Positions 18,568 through 27,884 of a DNA stretch of 64,000 bases are shown piece by piece. The notes below the pieces were generated by a model. It did no database searches. It was not told where the DNA came from and was given only the letters and a program-made list of their open reading frames with translations. Made by a program: the position numbers and the translations under genes. Within the stretch, counting starts at the first letter, position 1. Each line of letters begins with the position of its first letter. The stretch is taken from positions 1 to 64,000 of the forward strand of contig CAINOE010000181.1 of the NCBI GenBank assembly GCA_903851415.1, read 5' to 3'. The stretch is from an uncultured Rhodopila sp. Its GTDB lineage: Bacteria > Pseudomonadota > Alphaproteobacteria > Acetobacterales > Acetobacteraceae.

Positions 18568-18770
18568 TCGGCTGCCAGAGGTCTCGCTTTGGCAAGAATG
18601 TAGGCGCGGCGCCGCTCAGCGCTCCACCGCTCGCGCTCGAACATATCAAACATCGCAACCTCATCGGCGCTCAGCGGATTGCCCTCGATCTCGTGCAGGC
18701 GCATGGCGATCAGACGCCGCCGGACAGCCCGATCGGGAGCGTCTGAAGGGTTTCGAACGATCTGAACCAT
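18564..18770 (-). CDS. Small antitoxin-like partner of Fic toxin
   Basis: A 68-residue, mostly helical, charged protein directly upstream of, and overlapping, the Fic gene. It contains IAMRLHEIEGNPLSADE. The E-G pair resembles the inhibitory [S/T]xxxE[G/N] helix of VbhA-type antitoxins, but the S/T position is a leucine. ATG at 18770 is chosen; an upstream TTG (18797) is possible. Position and coupling are the main support for an antitoxin role. Confidence 0.72.
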   Translation of the reverse strand: MVQIVRNPSDAPDRAVRRRLIAMRLHEIEGNPLSADEVAMFDMFERERWSAERRRAYILAKARPLAAE

Positions 18771-18823
18771 ATCCGTCAATACCACGGATCGAACCAAAAG
18801 CCACGCCTTTGAGCCGGCGTGCG

Positions 18824-19492
18824 CTACCGCGGCCGCTTCGCCAACCGCCGCTCATAAGCCTGCGCCAGCAGCGTGCTTGGGAACAGCAGCGCGAAGTAGA
18901 TCAGCGCCACGACCGTATACACCTCCAGCGGCCGGTAGGTGTCCGCCGTCACCAGCGTGCCGTTATACAGGAGATCCGGCACCGCGATCGTCGAGACCAG
19001 CGACGTGTTCTTCAACTGCGTGATCGACTGGTTGACGAAGGGCGGGATCATCCGCCGCACCGCCTGCGGCAGGATCACCCGCCGCATCACCGGCCAGCGC
19101 CGCAGCCCCAGCGCCCGCGCCGCATCCCATTGCCCCTGCTCGATGGAGACGATCCCGCCGCGGAAAATCTCCGCATAGAACGCCCCCGTGTAGCAGGACA
19201 GCGTCATCACCGCCGCCACCGTTGCCGGGATCTGGATGCCCAGCAGCACCGGCAGCGCGTAGTAGAACCAGACGATCTGCACCAGCAAAGGCGTGCAGCG
19301 GAACAGCTCGATGAACGCGATCAGCGGAATGTTCAGCAGCCGCGACCGTGACAGGCGCCCCAGCCCCACCGCAAGCCCGATGACCAGTCCCAGGAAGATC
19401 GTCGCGCCCGTGTAGCTCAGGGTCACCAGCACGCCGCGCCAGAACAGCGGCGCGTAGCGCAGCAGGAACACGAAGTCCCACTGGTAGTGCAT
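18824..19492 (-). CDS. Polar amino-acid ABC transporter permease (HisM/GlnP type)
   Basis: A 222-residue integral membrane protein with about five helices. It carries the family signature FIELFRCTPLLVQIVWFYYALP and the EAA-like loop AARALGLRRWPVMRRVILPQAVRRMIPP that docks on the ATPase. It forms the inner-membrane channel of an amino-acid importer with the binding protein encoded 8 bases upstream. No ATP-binding subunit or second permease is adjacent. Confidence 0.92.
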   Translation of the reverse strand: MHYQWDFVFLLRYAPLFWRGVLVTLSYTGATIFLGLVIGLAVGLGRLSRSRLLNIPLIAFIELFRCTPLLVQIVWFYYALPVLLGIQIPATVAAVMTLSCYTGAFYAEIFRGGIVSIEQGQWDAARALGLRRWPVMRRVILPQAVRRMIPPFVNQSITQLKNTSLVSTIAVPDLLYNGTLVTADTYRPLEVYTVVALIYFALLFPSTLLAQAYERRLAKRPR

Positions 19493-19500
19493 GCGGGCGG

Positions 19501-20364
19501 CTAGAACGTCAGTTCCGGGGGCACCTGATCGCGCGTCACGCCGAACTTTGCCAATCCGTCCAGCATCCATTCGCGCAACTGGCCGGTGCCGCGGTTCATG
19601 TCCAGCCAGGCGTCGACCACCTCGCGGAAGCGCGTATCCGGCTCCCGCTGCAGGCCGATGCAGCTCGGCAGCGCCACGGTCGGGTTGGTCAGCAGGTAGT
19701 ACGGACCCAGCGACGGGTTTTTGCCGACGGTCGCCAGTCCCAGCAGAGCCGCCTGGATATGCGCGTCCGCCCGGCCCGATTGCAACGCCAGGGTGCACTC
19801 GTCGCGCGTCTTAAAGCCCGTGAGCTGCGCTTTCGGGCAATAGCGCCGCGCCGCCGTCTCATGCAGGCTGCCGATGTCGAAGACCACAACCAGTTCCGGC
19901 TTGTTCAGGTCGTCCCAGGTCTTCGGCGCCAGCCCTTTCTTCGCCAGGCAGCCGAACGGATGGGTGATCATCGGCCGGGTGAAGGCGATCGACAGCGCCC
20001 GCGCCGGGGTCGGGTTCAGCGCGAAGCCAAGGTCGATCTTGTTTGACTGCAGGTCCAGCACCGAGTTGCCATAGGTCGACTCGACATACTCCAGCCTTGC
20101 GTCGAACACTTTCGCCAGATCCCCCGCCATCGCGATGCAGGCGCCCGACCATTCGCCGGTGGCGAGGTCCTTCTGGAAATACGGCAACTCCCCCGGCAAA
20201 GCGGCCATCCGCATCACCTTGGTGCGGCGCACCCGGTCGAACGTGCTTTCGCCCGCGCCCTGCGCCCGCGCAACGCCGGAGGCCGCGCCCGCCAGCGCCA
20301 GCACCGGCAGCACGCAGGCCAGCGCGCGCCGCCTCAGGCTGAGTCGTCTCAGTCCATCCGTCAT
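19501..20364 (-). CDS. Periplasmic amino-acid-binding protein (SBP family 3)
   Basis: A 287-residue protein with a signal peptide (Arg-rich start, hydrophobic 14-28, cleavage after ARA). A family-3 solute-binding domain follows, with LRMAALPGELPYFQKD-like, DLQSNKIDLGFALNPTPAR and FTRPMITHPFG blocks typical of polar amino-acid receptors. AAGGAGG lies 8 bases before the chosen ATG. It is probably co-transcribed with the permease. Confidence 0.92.
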   Translation of the reverse strand: MTDGLRRLSLRRRALACVLPVLALAGAASGVARAQGAGESTFDRVRRTKVMRMAALPGELPYFQKDLATGEWSGACIAMAGDLAKVFDARLEYVESTYGNSVLDLQSNKIDLGFALNPTPARALSIAFTRPMITHPFGCLAKKGLAPKTWDDLNKPELVVVFDIGSLHETAARRYCPKAQLTGFKTRDECTLALQSGRADAHIQAALLGLATVGKNPSLGPYYLLTNPTVALPSCIGLQREPDTRFREVVDAWLDMNRGTGQLREWMLDGLAKFGVTRDQVPPELTF

Positions 20365-20552
20365 CAACCCATCCTCCTTGCCGAGGCTGATCGTGTAACA
20401 CAACGTTCGGGTTTACGGCAGATCACCGCAGCGCAACCCGAAGGCCGGATCACAACGGCGGCACCGCCGCCGATACGGCGGACAGGACTCCCCCCGACTC
20501 GGGCGTTCGGCCTATGCAACGGCGACTCGGATGGCAGGGGGAGTAAAGACGC

Positions 20553-21422
20553 ATGATCCGGTACCTGGCGACGCTCGCATTGGCCTTGCTCACGCTGCAG
20601 ACGGCGTGCTCCGCGGATGCGCCGGGCGAGCAGCAGACCCTGGTCGACCGCGCCACGCTGACCGTGCAGGAAATGATGACGCAGACCGTGGCCAAGGATC
20701 CCAAGATCATGTTGCGCCGCGCCAAGGGCGTCTTCATCTGCCCGCGCAACTTCCGGGCCGCGTTCTTTTTCGCCGGCTCCGGCGGCCGTTGCGTGCTGCT
20801 GGGCCGCGCCGGCAACGGCACATGGTCCTATCCGGCGTTCTTCACGATCCTCAGCGGCGGCATGGGCTTTCAGTTCGGCATCCAGGACAGCGAACTGCTG
20901 CTGCTGGTCCTGACCGACAAGGGCCTGAATGCCGTCCTCGACCACCAGTTCAAGTTCGGTGCCGACGCCGCGATCACCGTGGCGACGCTAGGGGCGGGCA
21001 TCAACGGATCGACCACGGCTGCCGTCGGCGCGGATATCGTCGCTTATTCGTCGTCGCGCGGGCTGTATGGCGGCATCGGGTTTGAAGGCAGCTCGATGGC
21101 GACCGATACGGACTCGAACCTGCGCTACTATGGCCAGGCATTCGCCGCGCGGCAAATCGTGGTGCAGATGCAGGGCAGCAACCCGGGCGCCGATCCCCTG
21201 CGCGATGTGTTGACGAAGTTTGGTTCGGCTAACGCGGGGCCGGGGCCGGCCGCGGGGCCCGGGCCGGGGGCGCCCACGCTGCCGCAGCAGCCCGGCTATG
21301 CGCCGCCTTACCCGTCGTATCCCGCGCCGGGTGGTCAGCCGGCGCAGCTCGGGCCGAGCGGCGCGCCGCCGGGTGGACAGCCTCCGGTGCAGGAGCAGAA
21401 TTTGGCGCCGCCCCCGCGCTGA
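20553..21422 (+). CDS. SYLF domain lipoprotein with Pro/Gly-rich tail
   Basis: A 289-residue predicted lipoprotein with lipobox LQTAC (Cys19). The SYLF domain (about 30-215) shows LRRAKGVFICPRNFRAAFFF and GGRCVLLGR, and ends in a glycine-rich beta segment. The last ~65 residues form a low-complexity tail rich in Pro, Gly, Tyr and Gln (PGYAPPYPSYPAPGG type). Lipid binding is known for the fold; the role at the envelope is unknown. It is the second SYLF gene in the window, but unlike the first is lipidated and tailed. Confidence 0.88.
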   Translation: MIRYLATLALALLTLQTACSADAPGEQQTLVDRATLTVQEMMTQTVAKDPKIMLRRAKGVFICPRNFRAAFFFAGSGGRCVLLGRAGNGTWSYPAFFTILSGGMGFQFGIQDSELLLLVLTDKGLNAVLDHQFKFGADAAITVATLGAGINGSTTAAVGADIVAYSSSRGLYGGIGFEGSSMATDTDSNLRYYGQAFAARQIVVQMQGSNPGADPLRDVLTKFGSANAGPGPAAGPGPGAPTLPQQPGYAPPYPSYPAPGGQPAQLGPSGAPPGGQPPVQEQNLAPPPR

Positions 21423-21564
21423 TGCGGTCGCCCGGGCGTCTTCGGGGGCACCGATCGCCGGGCTGGCGGAAACGTCCGCCGGGACGAGCCATCGCATGAC
21501 CGGGAGACGAAAACACCGCCCCTCGGCTGGCGAAGCCCGCGGCCAGCCTGTAGGCTTCGCCATT

Positions 21565-22047
21565 ATGGATAAGCCTTTCTGGAAGACCAAGCCGCTGCAG
21601 GAGATGACCCGCGACGAATGGGAGTCCCTGTGCGACGGGTGCGGCCGCTGCTGCCTGCACAAGCTGCGGCATGAAGAAGACAACGCCCTGACATTCACCA
21701 ACATCGCCTGCCGGCTGTTGCACCTGGAAACCTGCCGGTGCACCGACTACCCGAGGCGGCAGCGCCGGGTGCCGGACTGCGTCAGCCTGACCCCCGAGAC
21801 GTTGCAGGACATCGACTGGCTGCCGCCATCCTGCGCCTATGTCAGGCTGCGCGACGGCAAGTCCCTGGCGTGGTGGCACCCGCTGGTGTCGGGCGATCCG
21901 GATACCGTCCATCAGGCCGGCGTCTCGATCCGCGGGCGCGCGATCAGCGAGCGCTGGGCCGGTCCGTTGGAAGACCACGCCGCCGCCTGGCCCGGCAAGC
22001 CGCCGCGCGCGCGGCGCCCCAAACCCGAGACCGAGGAGCAGACGTGA
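21565..22047 (+). CDS. YcgN-family cysteine-cluster protein (UPF0260)
   Basis: A 160-residue cytosolic protein beginning MDKPFWKTKPL, with the cysteine block CDGCGRCCLHK (about residues 25-35) and two further cysteines in ETCRCTDYPRR and one in VPDC. This arrangement, usual for YcgN/UPF0260 proteins, probably binds zinc or an iron-sulfur cluster. Biochemical function is unknown. The stop overlaps the start of the DapA-like gene by one base, so the pair is probably co-translated. Confidence 0.92.
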   Translation: MDKPFWKTKPLQEMTRDEWESLCDGCGRCCLHKLRHEEDNALTFTNIACRLLHLETCRCTDYPRRQRRVPDCVSLTPETLQDIDWLPPSCAYVRLRDGKSLAWWHPLVSGDPDTVHQAGVSIRGRAISERWAGPLEDHAAAWPGKPPRARRPKPETEEQT

Positions 22048-23012
22048 TGCCGCAGAACGCGCTCTATGGCGGGATCAACGCCGCCGTCGTTACCGCGATG
22101 AACAGCGACCTGTCGGTGGACCTCGACCGGATGGCGGCGCACTGCCGCTGGCTGCTGGCCAATGGCTGCAACGGCCTGGCCGTGCTCGGCACCACAGGAG
22201 AGGCGAACAGCCTGGGCATCGGCGAACGGATCGCGGTGCTGGAGGGTCTCGTCGCGCGCGGCATTCCGGCGGCGAAAATGCTCCCTGGAACCGGCACGAC
22301 GGCGATCACCGACACCGTGCTGCTGACACGCCGCGCCGGGGAGCTGGGCTGCCGCGGCGCGCTGCTGCTGCCGCCGTTCTACTACAAGAACCCGTCCGAG
22401 GACGGGCTGCTCGCCTATTTCAACGAGGTGATCCAGCGTGCCGGCGGCGGCATCGCGATCTATCTGTATAATTTCCCGCAGCAATCGGCGATCCCGTTCC
22501 CGGTGGACTTCATCGCGCGGCTGCTGACCGCCAACCCCGGCAAGGTGAAGGGAATCAAGGACAGCTCCGGCAGCTATGAGAACGCCCTGTCCTATATCGA
22601 AGCCTTCGCGCGCGACGGTTTCGAGGTCTACGCAGGCGATGATTCGCTGCTGAAGCCGCTGCTCGACAAGGGCGGCGCCGGGTCGATTACCGCCGCGTCC
22701 AACGTCAATTGCGCGGTAGGCGCCGAAGTCTACGCCAATCGGGACAACGCCAGGGGAGCGGCGGCGCAGGACGTTCTGTCGGCGACGCGCAGGGCGGTGA
22801 TCTCGGTGCCGCTGATCCCGGGGCTGAAGGCGCTGGTGGCGCGGCATACCGGAGACGCGCGGTGGCTGAACATCCGTCCGCCGCACCTCAGGTTGACGGG
22901 CGCGCAGACGGCGGCGCTGCTCACTGCGTTCGATGCGACAGGGATTCGGTTGGCGGACGCAGCCGATCGGCCGGCGGCGATCCCGGATGCCGGTGAACGC
23001 CGGGCGCCGTGA
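22047..23012 (+). CDS. Dihydrodipicolinate synthase family lyase/aldolase
   Basis: A 321-residue class I aldolase (DapA/NAL superfamily). Schiff-base Lys171 lies in VKGIKDSSGSY and the conserved Tyr141 in IYLYNFP; the pyruvate carboxylate-binding stretch LGTTGEANSLG lies at 47-57. These enzymes use pyruvate in aldol reactions. The class also includes sugar-acid dehydratases and N-acetylneuraminate lyase, and this member is not clearly the lysine-pathway enzyme. It overlaps the YcgN stop by one base. Confidence 0.9.
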   Translation: MPQNALYGGINAAVVTAMNSDLSVDLDRMAAHCRWLLANGCNGLAVLGTTGEANSLGIGERIAVLEGLVARGIPAAKMLPGTGTTAITDTVLLTRRAGELGCRGALLLPPFYYKNPSEDGLLAYFNEVIQRAGGGIAIYLYNFPQQSAIPFPVDFIARLLTANPGKVKGIKDSSGSYENALSYIEAFARDGFEVYAGDDSLLKPLLDKGGAGSITAASNVNCAVGAEVYANRDNARGAAAQDVLSATRRAVISVPLIPGLKALVARHTGDARWLNIRPPHLRLTGAQTAALLTAFDATGIRLADAADRPAAIPDAGERRAP

Positions 23013-23081
23013 CGCGTCAGCGCAACCGGTACGCGCGTGAGACGCCGTTTCGGCGCCTCACGAGGCAACGCCTCCTCTGGC

Positions 23082-23819
23082 TTACTCCGCTGCCAGCTTC
23101 ACCTTCTCATCGTCCGGATTGACCGGCGGCGGCGGGAACCCGCCCATCGGCTTCGGATTCTCTTCCAGGCGGAACTTCGGCTCGCTGTTCCACGGTCCGC
23201 GGAAATCCTCGCCCTTCGACAGATTGAACACCAGGTCCACCGTCTCGTCCGGCTTGATCGTGCCGAAATACGGGTCGTCCAGCTTGCCCATCTTATCGAG
23301 CGCCGACATGAACATCTGCGCGTGGGTGATCTCCCGTGTTAGCAGATGCGTGAGCGCCTTCGTCGTGCCCTCATCCGTGCTGGCATGGATCAGGGCCTCA
23401 TAGGTCTGCCGCGCTCCCGCCTCGGACGCGATGTTGGCCCGCAGATCGCGCACGACGTTGCCGCCTTCGTTCAGATACGCCGCCGTCCAGGCACTGCCCT
23501 GGCTGTCGACGAAATGCGGGCCGACGCCGCGCACCCGGAACAGCGGCGCTGCATACACGTCAGTCTGGTCCAGCATGCTTGTGTGCTGCTCGATCAGCTT
23601 CCCCACCACTTCGAGGTGGCTGAATTCCTCGATCGCGATGTCCTGCAGCATGTCGCGGATCGCCGCGTCGGTCACGTGGAACGACTGCACCCAGTATTGC
23701 AACGCTGCCGACAATTCACCCGTCGCGCCGCCGAATTGTTCGAGCAAGAACTGACCGTAGCGCGCATCCGGCTTTTTCACATCAACCGGAACGATGGTTT
23801 CCTTGCGGTGATAAAACAT
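23082..23819 (-). CDS. Manganese-catalase-like ferritin-fold protein
   Basis: A 245-residue protein of the dimanganese catalase family. Helical blocks carry candidate metal ligands in IAIEEFSHLEVVGKLIEQHT (the E-x-x-H pair), SEAGARQTYEALIHAS and LTREITHAQMFMSALDKMG. It would break down hydrogen peroxide in the cytosol. Bacterial homologues of this size lacking a signal are common in stress regulons. It is transcribed alone; upstream lies a repeat-containing intergenic stretch. Confidence 0.9.
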   Translation of the reverse strand: MFYHRKETIVPVDVKKPDARYGQFLLEQFGGATGELSAALQYWVQSFHVTDAAIRDMLQDIAIEEFSHLEVVGKLIEQHTSMLDQTDVYAAPLFRVRGVGPHFVDSQGSAWTAAYLNEGGNVVRDLRANIASEAGARQTYEALIHASTDEGTTKALTHLLTREITHAQMFMSALDKMGKLDDPYFGTIKPDETVDLVFNLSKGEDFRGPWNSEPKFRLEENPKPMGGFPPPPVNPDDEKVKLAAE

Positions 23820-23963
23820 GAGCGCTTCTCTCCTTTTCCGTGGTCCGCGGCCGGAACGCCGGATGAGGTGCCGGGTTGCACCGCCTCGTCCACCAGCGTC
23901 GGCAGCGGAGGCACCCCGGGACGTTCGTCAACCTTGAGCGAAGCGGGTGGCGGCGCCGGGCAC

Positions 23964-24114
23964 GCCATGGCCGGGCTTGTCCCGCCAGCTGTCAGGATGA
24001 GGGCTTGAGCGGAGCAAGGGCTTCTGCCTCACGGTCATGACCGGGCGGGTGTCCCGGCCGTCTTCGCACAGGCGTTGAAGCGCGGATGGCCGGGACCAGG
24101 CCCGGCCGTCACAC
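23964..24114. repeat. Cluster of REP-like palindromic units
   Basis: At least three imperfect copies of a word like ATGGCCGGGCTTGTCCCGGCC occur in alternating orientation: about 23964-23986, 24036-24063 and 24084-24114. The last ends in GTCACAC, matching the outer arm of the repeat at 1665-1756. It fills the ~320-base gap (23820-24139) between two minus-strand genes. No gene is seen in this gap. Confidence 0.6.
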
Positions 24115-24139
24115 AGGGGCGTCGTCCGTGCTGCCCCCC

Positions 24140-25399
24140 TTAAATTATGGGCCACCGATCTTCGGTCGGCGCAGGCGGCGCGATTTGCCGCAGAACCGAG
24201 AGGCCTTGGTCAACCGGATATGGCACTGACCCGCTCGGGGACCAATCGCCGGCACTGCCCATCGGGCTGTGCGGCTTCGCTTCGCGCTCAGACACCCGAT
24301 CATCAAATTGTTGCAGAGACCTGCCTCGGACATAGTCGCGATACTTCGTGACCGCCGGTTCGACCACCGCCATCAAAATACCCGCCACCAGCAGGCTGAG
24401 CAGGATGCCTACGCAAAACATGCTATAGGAATAACCGGTCGTGAAGGTGAGAATGACCACCAGTACAACCTCGTGATAAAGATAGAGCGGGTAGGTCAGA
24501 TTTCCGACAAAGCGGTCCGTGGCGCGCCACTTGCTGATGTTGGCGAAGGCTAAAGCCACCAGGACACTCAGCAATGCAATCAGCACGATGAGGTCCCCAG
24601 TCACCGAAGGCGGGATCGCGCCGACCCGGTCCGCCGGCGGGTGTTCCGCGATCCTTTGCCAGATGATCGCCGGGATGCTCAGCAGAAGAACGAGCCAGCC
24701 GGCACGACCGCCCGCGGTGGCGAAATAGAGGCCGCTGCCGAAAGCGAAGTAAGGCACGAAGCTCAGCATCGCGACGCCGTGGCCTCGAACGGCGAAGTAG
24801 AAGAGCGGAACGGCCAGCACGAGCGCTCCGCCCGCTGCCAAAGCGAAGCCGCGGGGTGCGGCGATCCTGGCGCCGGCGGCGATGCATGCACAGATAACGA
24901 TATAGAAAGCCATTTCGACCCGGACAGCCCAGGTAATGCCGAGGAAGTTGTAGTCGATAAACCGGTCTGCCAGAGGGACGATGCCGATCAGGTTCAACAG
25001 CACGTTGCGGATGGCAAACGCATCCTCGGGAAATGATGGATGGGACCGCCAAAGGCGCAGGCCGCCCGTCGCTCTGAAGATTTCATGCGCAATCATTGAA
25101 AGCGCAACCGCAATCAAAAAATGCGGGACTATCCGAAGCAGGCGGTTAACAAGAAATGCTCCGGGACGTTTTCGATAGCAGCTGTCGACTGCTTCCGTAA
25201 TCACAAACCCTGATAGCGCGAAAAATACCAGGACGGCCATGCTGCCCTCGCCATACGGAGCGAGTGCCGTTGCCAATGGTTCGGGGGCAAGGTCCGCGGC
25301 AAAATGCTGCAGCATGACGAGTGCCGCCAGCAGCAGTCTGAAGGCGCCGAAATATCGGTATCGATAATCGGGTTTCGGCTCGTGCAGCACGAATGACAT
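24140..25399 (-). CDS. Acyltransferase 3 family membrane protein (OafA/YrhL type)
   Basis: A 419-residue protein with about ten predicted membrane helices between residues 18 and 360. It has the family start YRYFGAFRLLLAALVMLQH (His in the first helix), FFALSGFVITEAVD and RLLRIVPHFL motifs, followed by a ~60-residue hydrophilic tail. Such enzymes transfer acetyl or similar groups to sugars of O-antigen, exopolysaccharide or other carbohydrates at the inner membrane. No polysaccharide genes are adjacent, so the acceptor is unknown. ATG at 25399 is preferred over longer forms. Confidence 0.9.
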   Translation of the reverse strand: MSFVLHEPKPDYRYRYFGAFRLLLAALVMLQHFAADLAPEPLATALAPYGEGSMAVLVFFALSGFVITEAVDSCYRKRPGAFLVNRLLRIVPHFLIAVALSMIAHEIFRATGGLRLWRSHPSFPEDAFAIRNVLLNLIGIVPLADRFIDYNFLGITWAVRVEMAFYIVICACIAAGARIAAPRGFALAAGGALVLAVPLFYFAVRGHGVAMLSFVPYFAFGSGLYFATAGGRAGWLVLLLSIPAIIWQRIAEHPPADRVGAIPPSVTGDLIVLIALLSVLVALAFANISKWRATDRFVGNLTYPLYLYHEVVLVVILTFTTGYSYSMFCVGILLSLLVAGILMAVVEPAVTKYRDYVRGRSLQQFDDRVSEREAKPHSPMGSAGDWSPSGSVPYPVDQGLSVLRQIAPPAPTEDRWPII

Positions 25400-25672
25400 C
25401 AATCGATTTCGCTCAGGTTTGAGGAATAATTGCTTGCAAACATCCCGCACTCCTTCACGGCATCGAGAGACTTTCCGGGTTTGACTTCCGGCGGAAGATA
25501 CAATGCCGATAGAAAATCGTATCCTCAAATTGTCGCTGGCGTTGAGGCGGCGTGTCAGCATGCCACGTCCATCGCCCCGGCAAATTTACCGGCCGCTCTC
25601 AGCGATACAGCAACAAGGTTGCTTCGGCGCACCCGGGAAGCCATCGTCCCCGCAGCCCCGCGGAGGACGAAC

Positions 25673-27823
25673 CTACTCACCCGGCACATGAACCGCTGCC
25701 ACTGGTCCCGGCTGTCCTCCCTCGTCCACCAGCGCCGGCGGCAGCGGCGAAGCCGCCGGGGAGCGCGGCTTCGGTGGCGGCGGCACCCATGGCCGTTCGC
25801 CCCGCCCGGCCCGGTCGGTCAGCACCCGCGCCCCGTTCGGCTCCAGCCAGATCGCCGCGCTGCCGGATCGCCACACCGTGAAGCGATCCACCAGCATTGG
25901 CCAGGGCCGCGGACACAGACCGCGCGCCGGTTCGCCCGAGACGATCACCGATACCTGCCCGCAGCCCGCGGGATGCGCCGCCCCGCGTGCCAGCAGCGCG
26001 CCCGGACGGTCCGCGTAGGGCAGCAGCAGGCAGGCGTCCGCCTGGCACCGGATCACACCCGCCGGATCGTCCGCCATCGGCAGGAACGAGCCCGCCGCCC
26101 AGTATTGCGCCCAGGCATCGCGGGTGAACTTCGACGAACCTTTCGCCGCCTGCAGGAACGCCCCCTGCGGCGTGCGCAGCGCAATCATCCGTCCATCGCC
26201 GGACACCAGCAGATCGGGCGGCCGATCGAGCCAGGGGGATGCGAGGCCGGCGGCCATGATCGCGACGCCGGCGAGGCGCAGCCGGGTCCGCCACAGTCCC
26301 AGCCACGCCAGCCCCAGCGAGAACACGCACAGCCCCAGGGCCGGCATATGCGGCACCGCAAAGGTCGCCGCCGGAAGCGCCGACGCGGCGCGGGCGACCC
26401 ACAGGATCGCTTCAGCGCCCCAGCCCATGGGCACCAGCGCCAGGGCCTCCAGATGCAGCGGCATCAGCATCAGGCCGATGAGACCCGCCGGCATCACCCA
26501 AAGTGCGGTCAGCGGCACCGCGACCATGTTGGCCAGCACGAAATACACCTGCACATGGCCGAAATGGTACGCTCCGTACGGCGCCGATGCCGACCCGGCC
26601 AGCGCGCTGGTCAGTGCCAGCGCCGCGAGATGCGACGCGAACCGGCGGCCCGGGCTTTTGCCGTGCAGCCGCCGAAGCCAGGGCCGCAGCGCCTCGTATC
26701 CGGCGATCAGCGCCAGCACCGCGGAAAAGCTCATTTGAAACGAAACGTCCGGCACCTCCCACGGCACCAGCAGCATCAGCACCGTTGCCGCCACCGCCAG
26801 CCCGCGCAGCGAAACCGCCAGCCGATCGGCCAGCACCGCCAGGGTGAACAGGCACGCCATGGCGAAACTCCGCATGATCGGCACATGCATCCCGGTCAGC
26901 ACCATGTAGCCGCCACCGGCCGCCAGGGCGGCCAGCGCGGCCAGCTTCTTCGCCGGCCAGAACAGCGAGGCATGTTCGCTCAGCGCCAGGCCGAACCGCG
27001 CCAGCAGCAGGGCAAACCCCATGACGATGCCGATATGCAGCCCCGCCACCGCCAGCAGATGCGCCAGGCCCGAATCCCGGAACGCCGCGTGGTCCGCGGG
27101 CGGGATCGCCATCGACGCCCCGGTCAGCAGCGTCACGGACACCGCGCCGGCCGCGCCCGGGATCACCGCGGCAACCCGGCTGGCAACCGTCTCACGCAGC
27201 CGCTGCACCAGCCGCGTGAAGCCTTGCGGCTGCGCCCGGGCCGTCCGTTCCGCGGCCTCGATCGCGTAGCCGGACGCGCCGAGGCCGGCGTAATACGCGT
27301 CCCGCTGGAGGTCCCACGCACCCGGATAGGACGGCGGCGCCGGTCCCCGGATCACCGCGCGCACGCTGACGCTGTCGCCGGTCTGCAGCGCCCCGTCATC
27401 GGTTGACCGCAGGCGCACCCGGACGGACCGCCGCAACGGCTGGGCCGAATCATCCAGGCGCGCCGGCTGGATCGTGATCCGCCTCCCCTCCGGCAGGATC
27501 TCGACAGAGCGTACCACCCCCGTCACGACCACCGCATGGTAGGGCAGATCCGGCTCGATCGGCGGCGCCCGTGCGGTGGCGAGCTGGGCGGAGGCGAACC
27601 CCAAAGCCGCGGCGGCCACCGGCGCCAGCAGCCAGCGCAACCCGGACCGCGCCACCGCCAGGGCCATCGCCGCGAGCGCAGCCGCGGGACCGAGCCACAC
27701 GGCAGGCTCGAACCGCAGGCCGTAATAGAACAGGACGCCGGCGCCCATGAACACCGGCAGCCACAGGGGCAGCCTGCTCCGCTCCGCGTCCAGCCAGTCC
27801 GTCCATGCCGCGTGCAACCTCAT
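25673..27823 (-). CDS. comEC: ComEC/Rec2 family DNA-uptake channel protein
   Basis: A 716-residue polytopic protein. An N-terminal DUF4131-like region (about 25-220) contains an OB-fold-like stretch. It is followed by the Competence domain (about 225-500) with GLAHLLAVAGLHIGIVMG and PDVSFQMSFSAVLAL signatures. The C-terminal periplasmic part is short: the metallo-beta-lactamase HxHxDH motif of Bacillus ComEC is not visible, as in many alphaproteobacterial homologues. The protein should move single-stranded DNA across the inner membrane. It is divergent from gltX, 61 bases apart. Confidence 0.93.
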   Translation of the reverse strand: MRLHAAWTDWLDAERSRLPLWLPVFMGAGVLFYYGLRFEPAVWLGPAAALAAMALAVARSGLRWLLAPVAAAALGFASAQLATARAPPIEPDLPYHAVVVTGVVRSVEILPEGRRITIQPARLDDSAQPLRRSVRVRLRSTDDGALQTGDSVSVRAVIRGPAPPSYPGAWDLQRDAYYAGLGASGYAIEAAERTARAQPQGFTRLVQRLRETVASRVAAVIPGAAGAVSVTLLTGASMAIPPADHAAFRDSGLAHLLAVAGLHIGIVMGFALLLARFGLALSEHASLFWPAKKLAALAALAAGGGYMVLTGMHVPIMRSFAMACLFTLAVLADRLAVSLRGLAVAATVLMLLVPWEVPDVSFQMSFSAVLALIAGYEALRPWLRRLHGKSPGRRFASHLAALALTSALAGSASAPYGAYHFGHVQVYFVLANMVAVPLTALWVMPAGLIGLMLMPLHLEALALVPMGWGAEAILWVARAASALPAATFAVPHMPALGLCVFSLGLAWLGLWRTRLRLAGVAIMAAGLASPWLDRPPDLLVSGDGRMIALRTPQGAFLQAAKGSSKFTRDAWAQYWAAGSFLPMADDPAGVIRCQADACLLLPYADRPGALLARGAAHPAGCGQVSVIVSGEPARGLCPRPWPMLVDRFTVWRSGSAAIWLEPNGARVLTDRAGRGERPWVPPPPKPRSPAASPLPPALVDEGGQPGPVAAVHVPGE

Positions 27824-27884
27824 GCGGGGCAGACTACGCGGCAAAGTCTCTACAAATGGTGAACGGCCATGCTAGATCGTGCGC

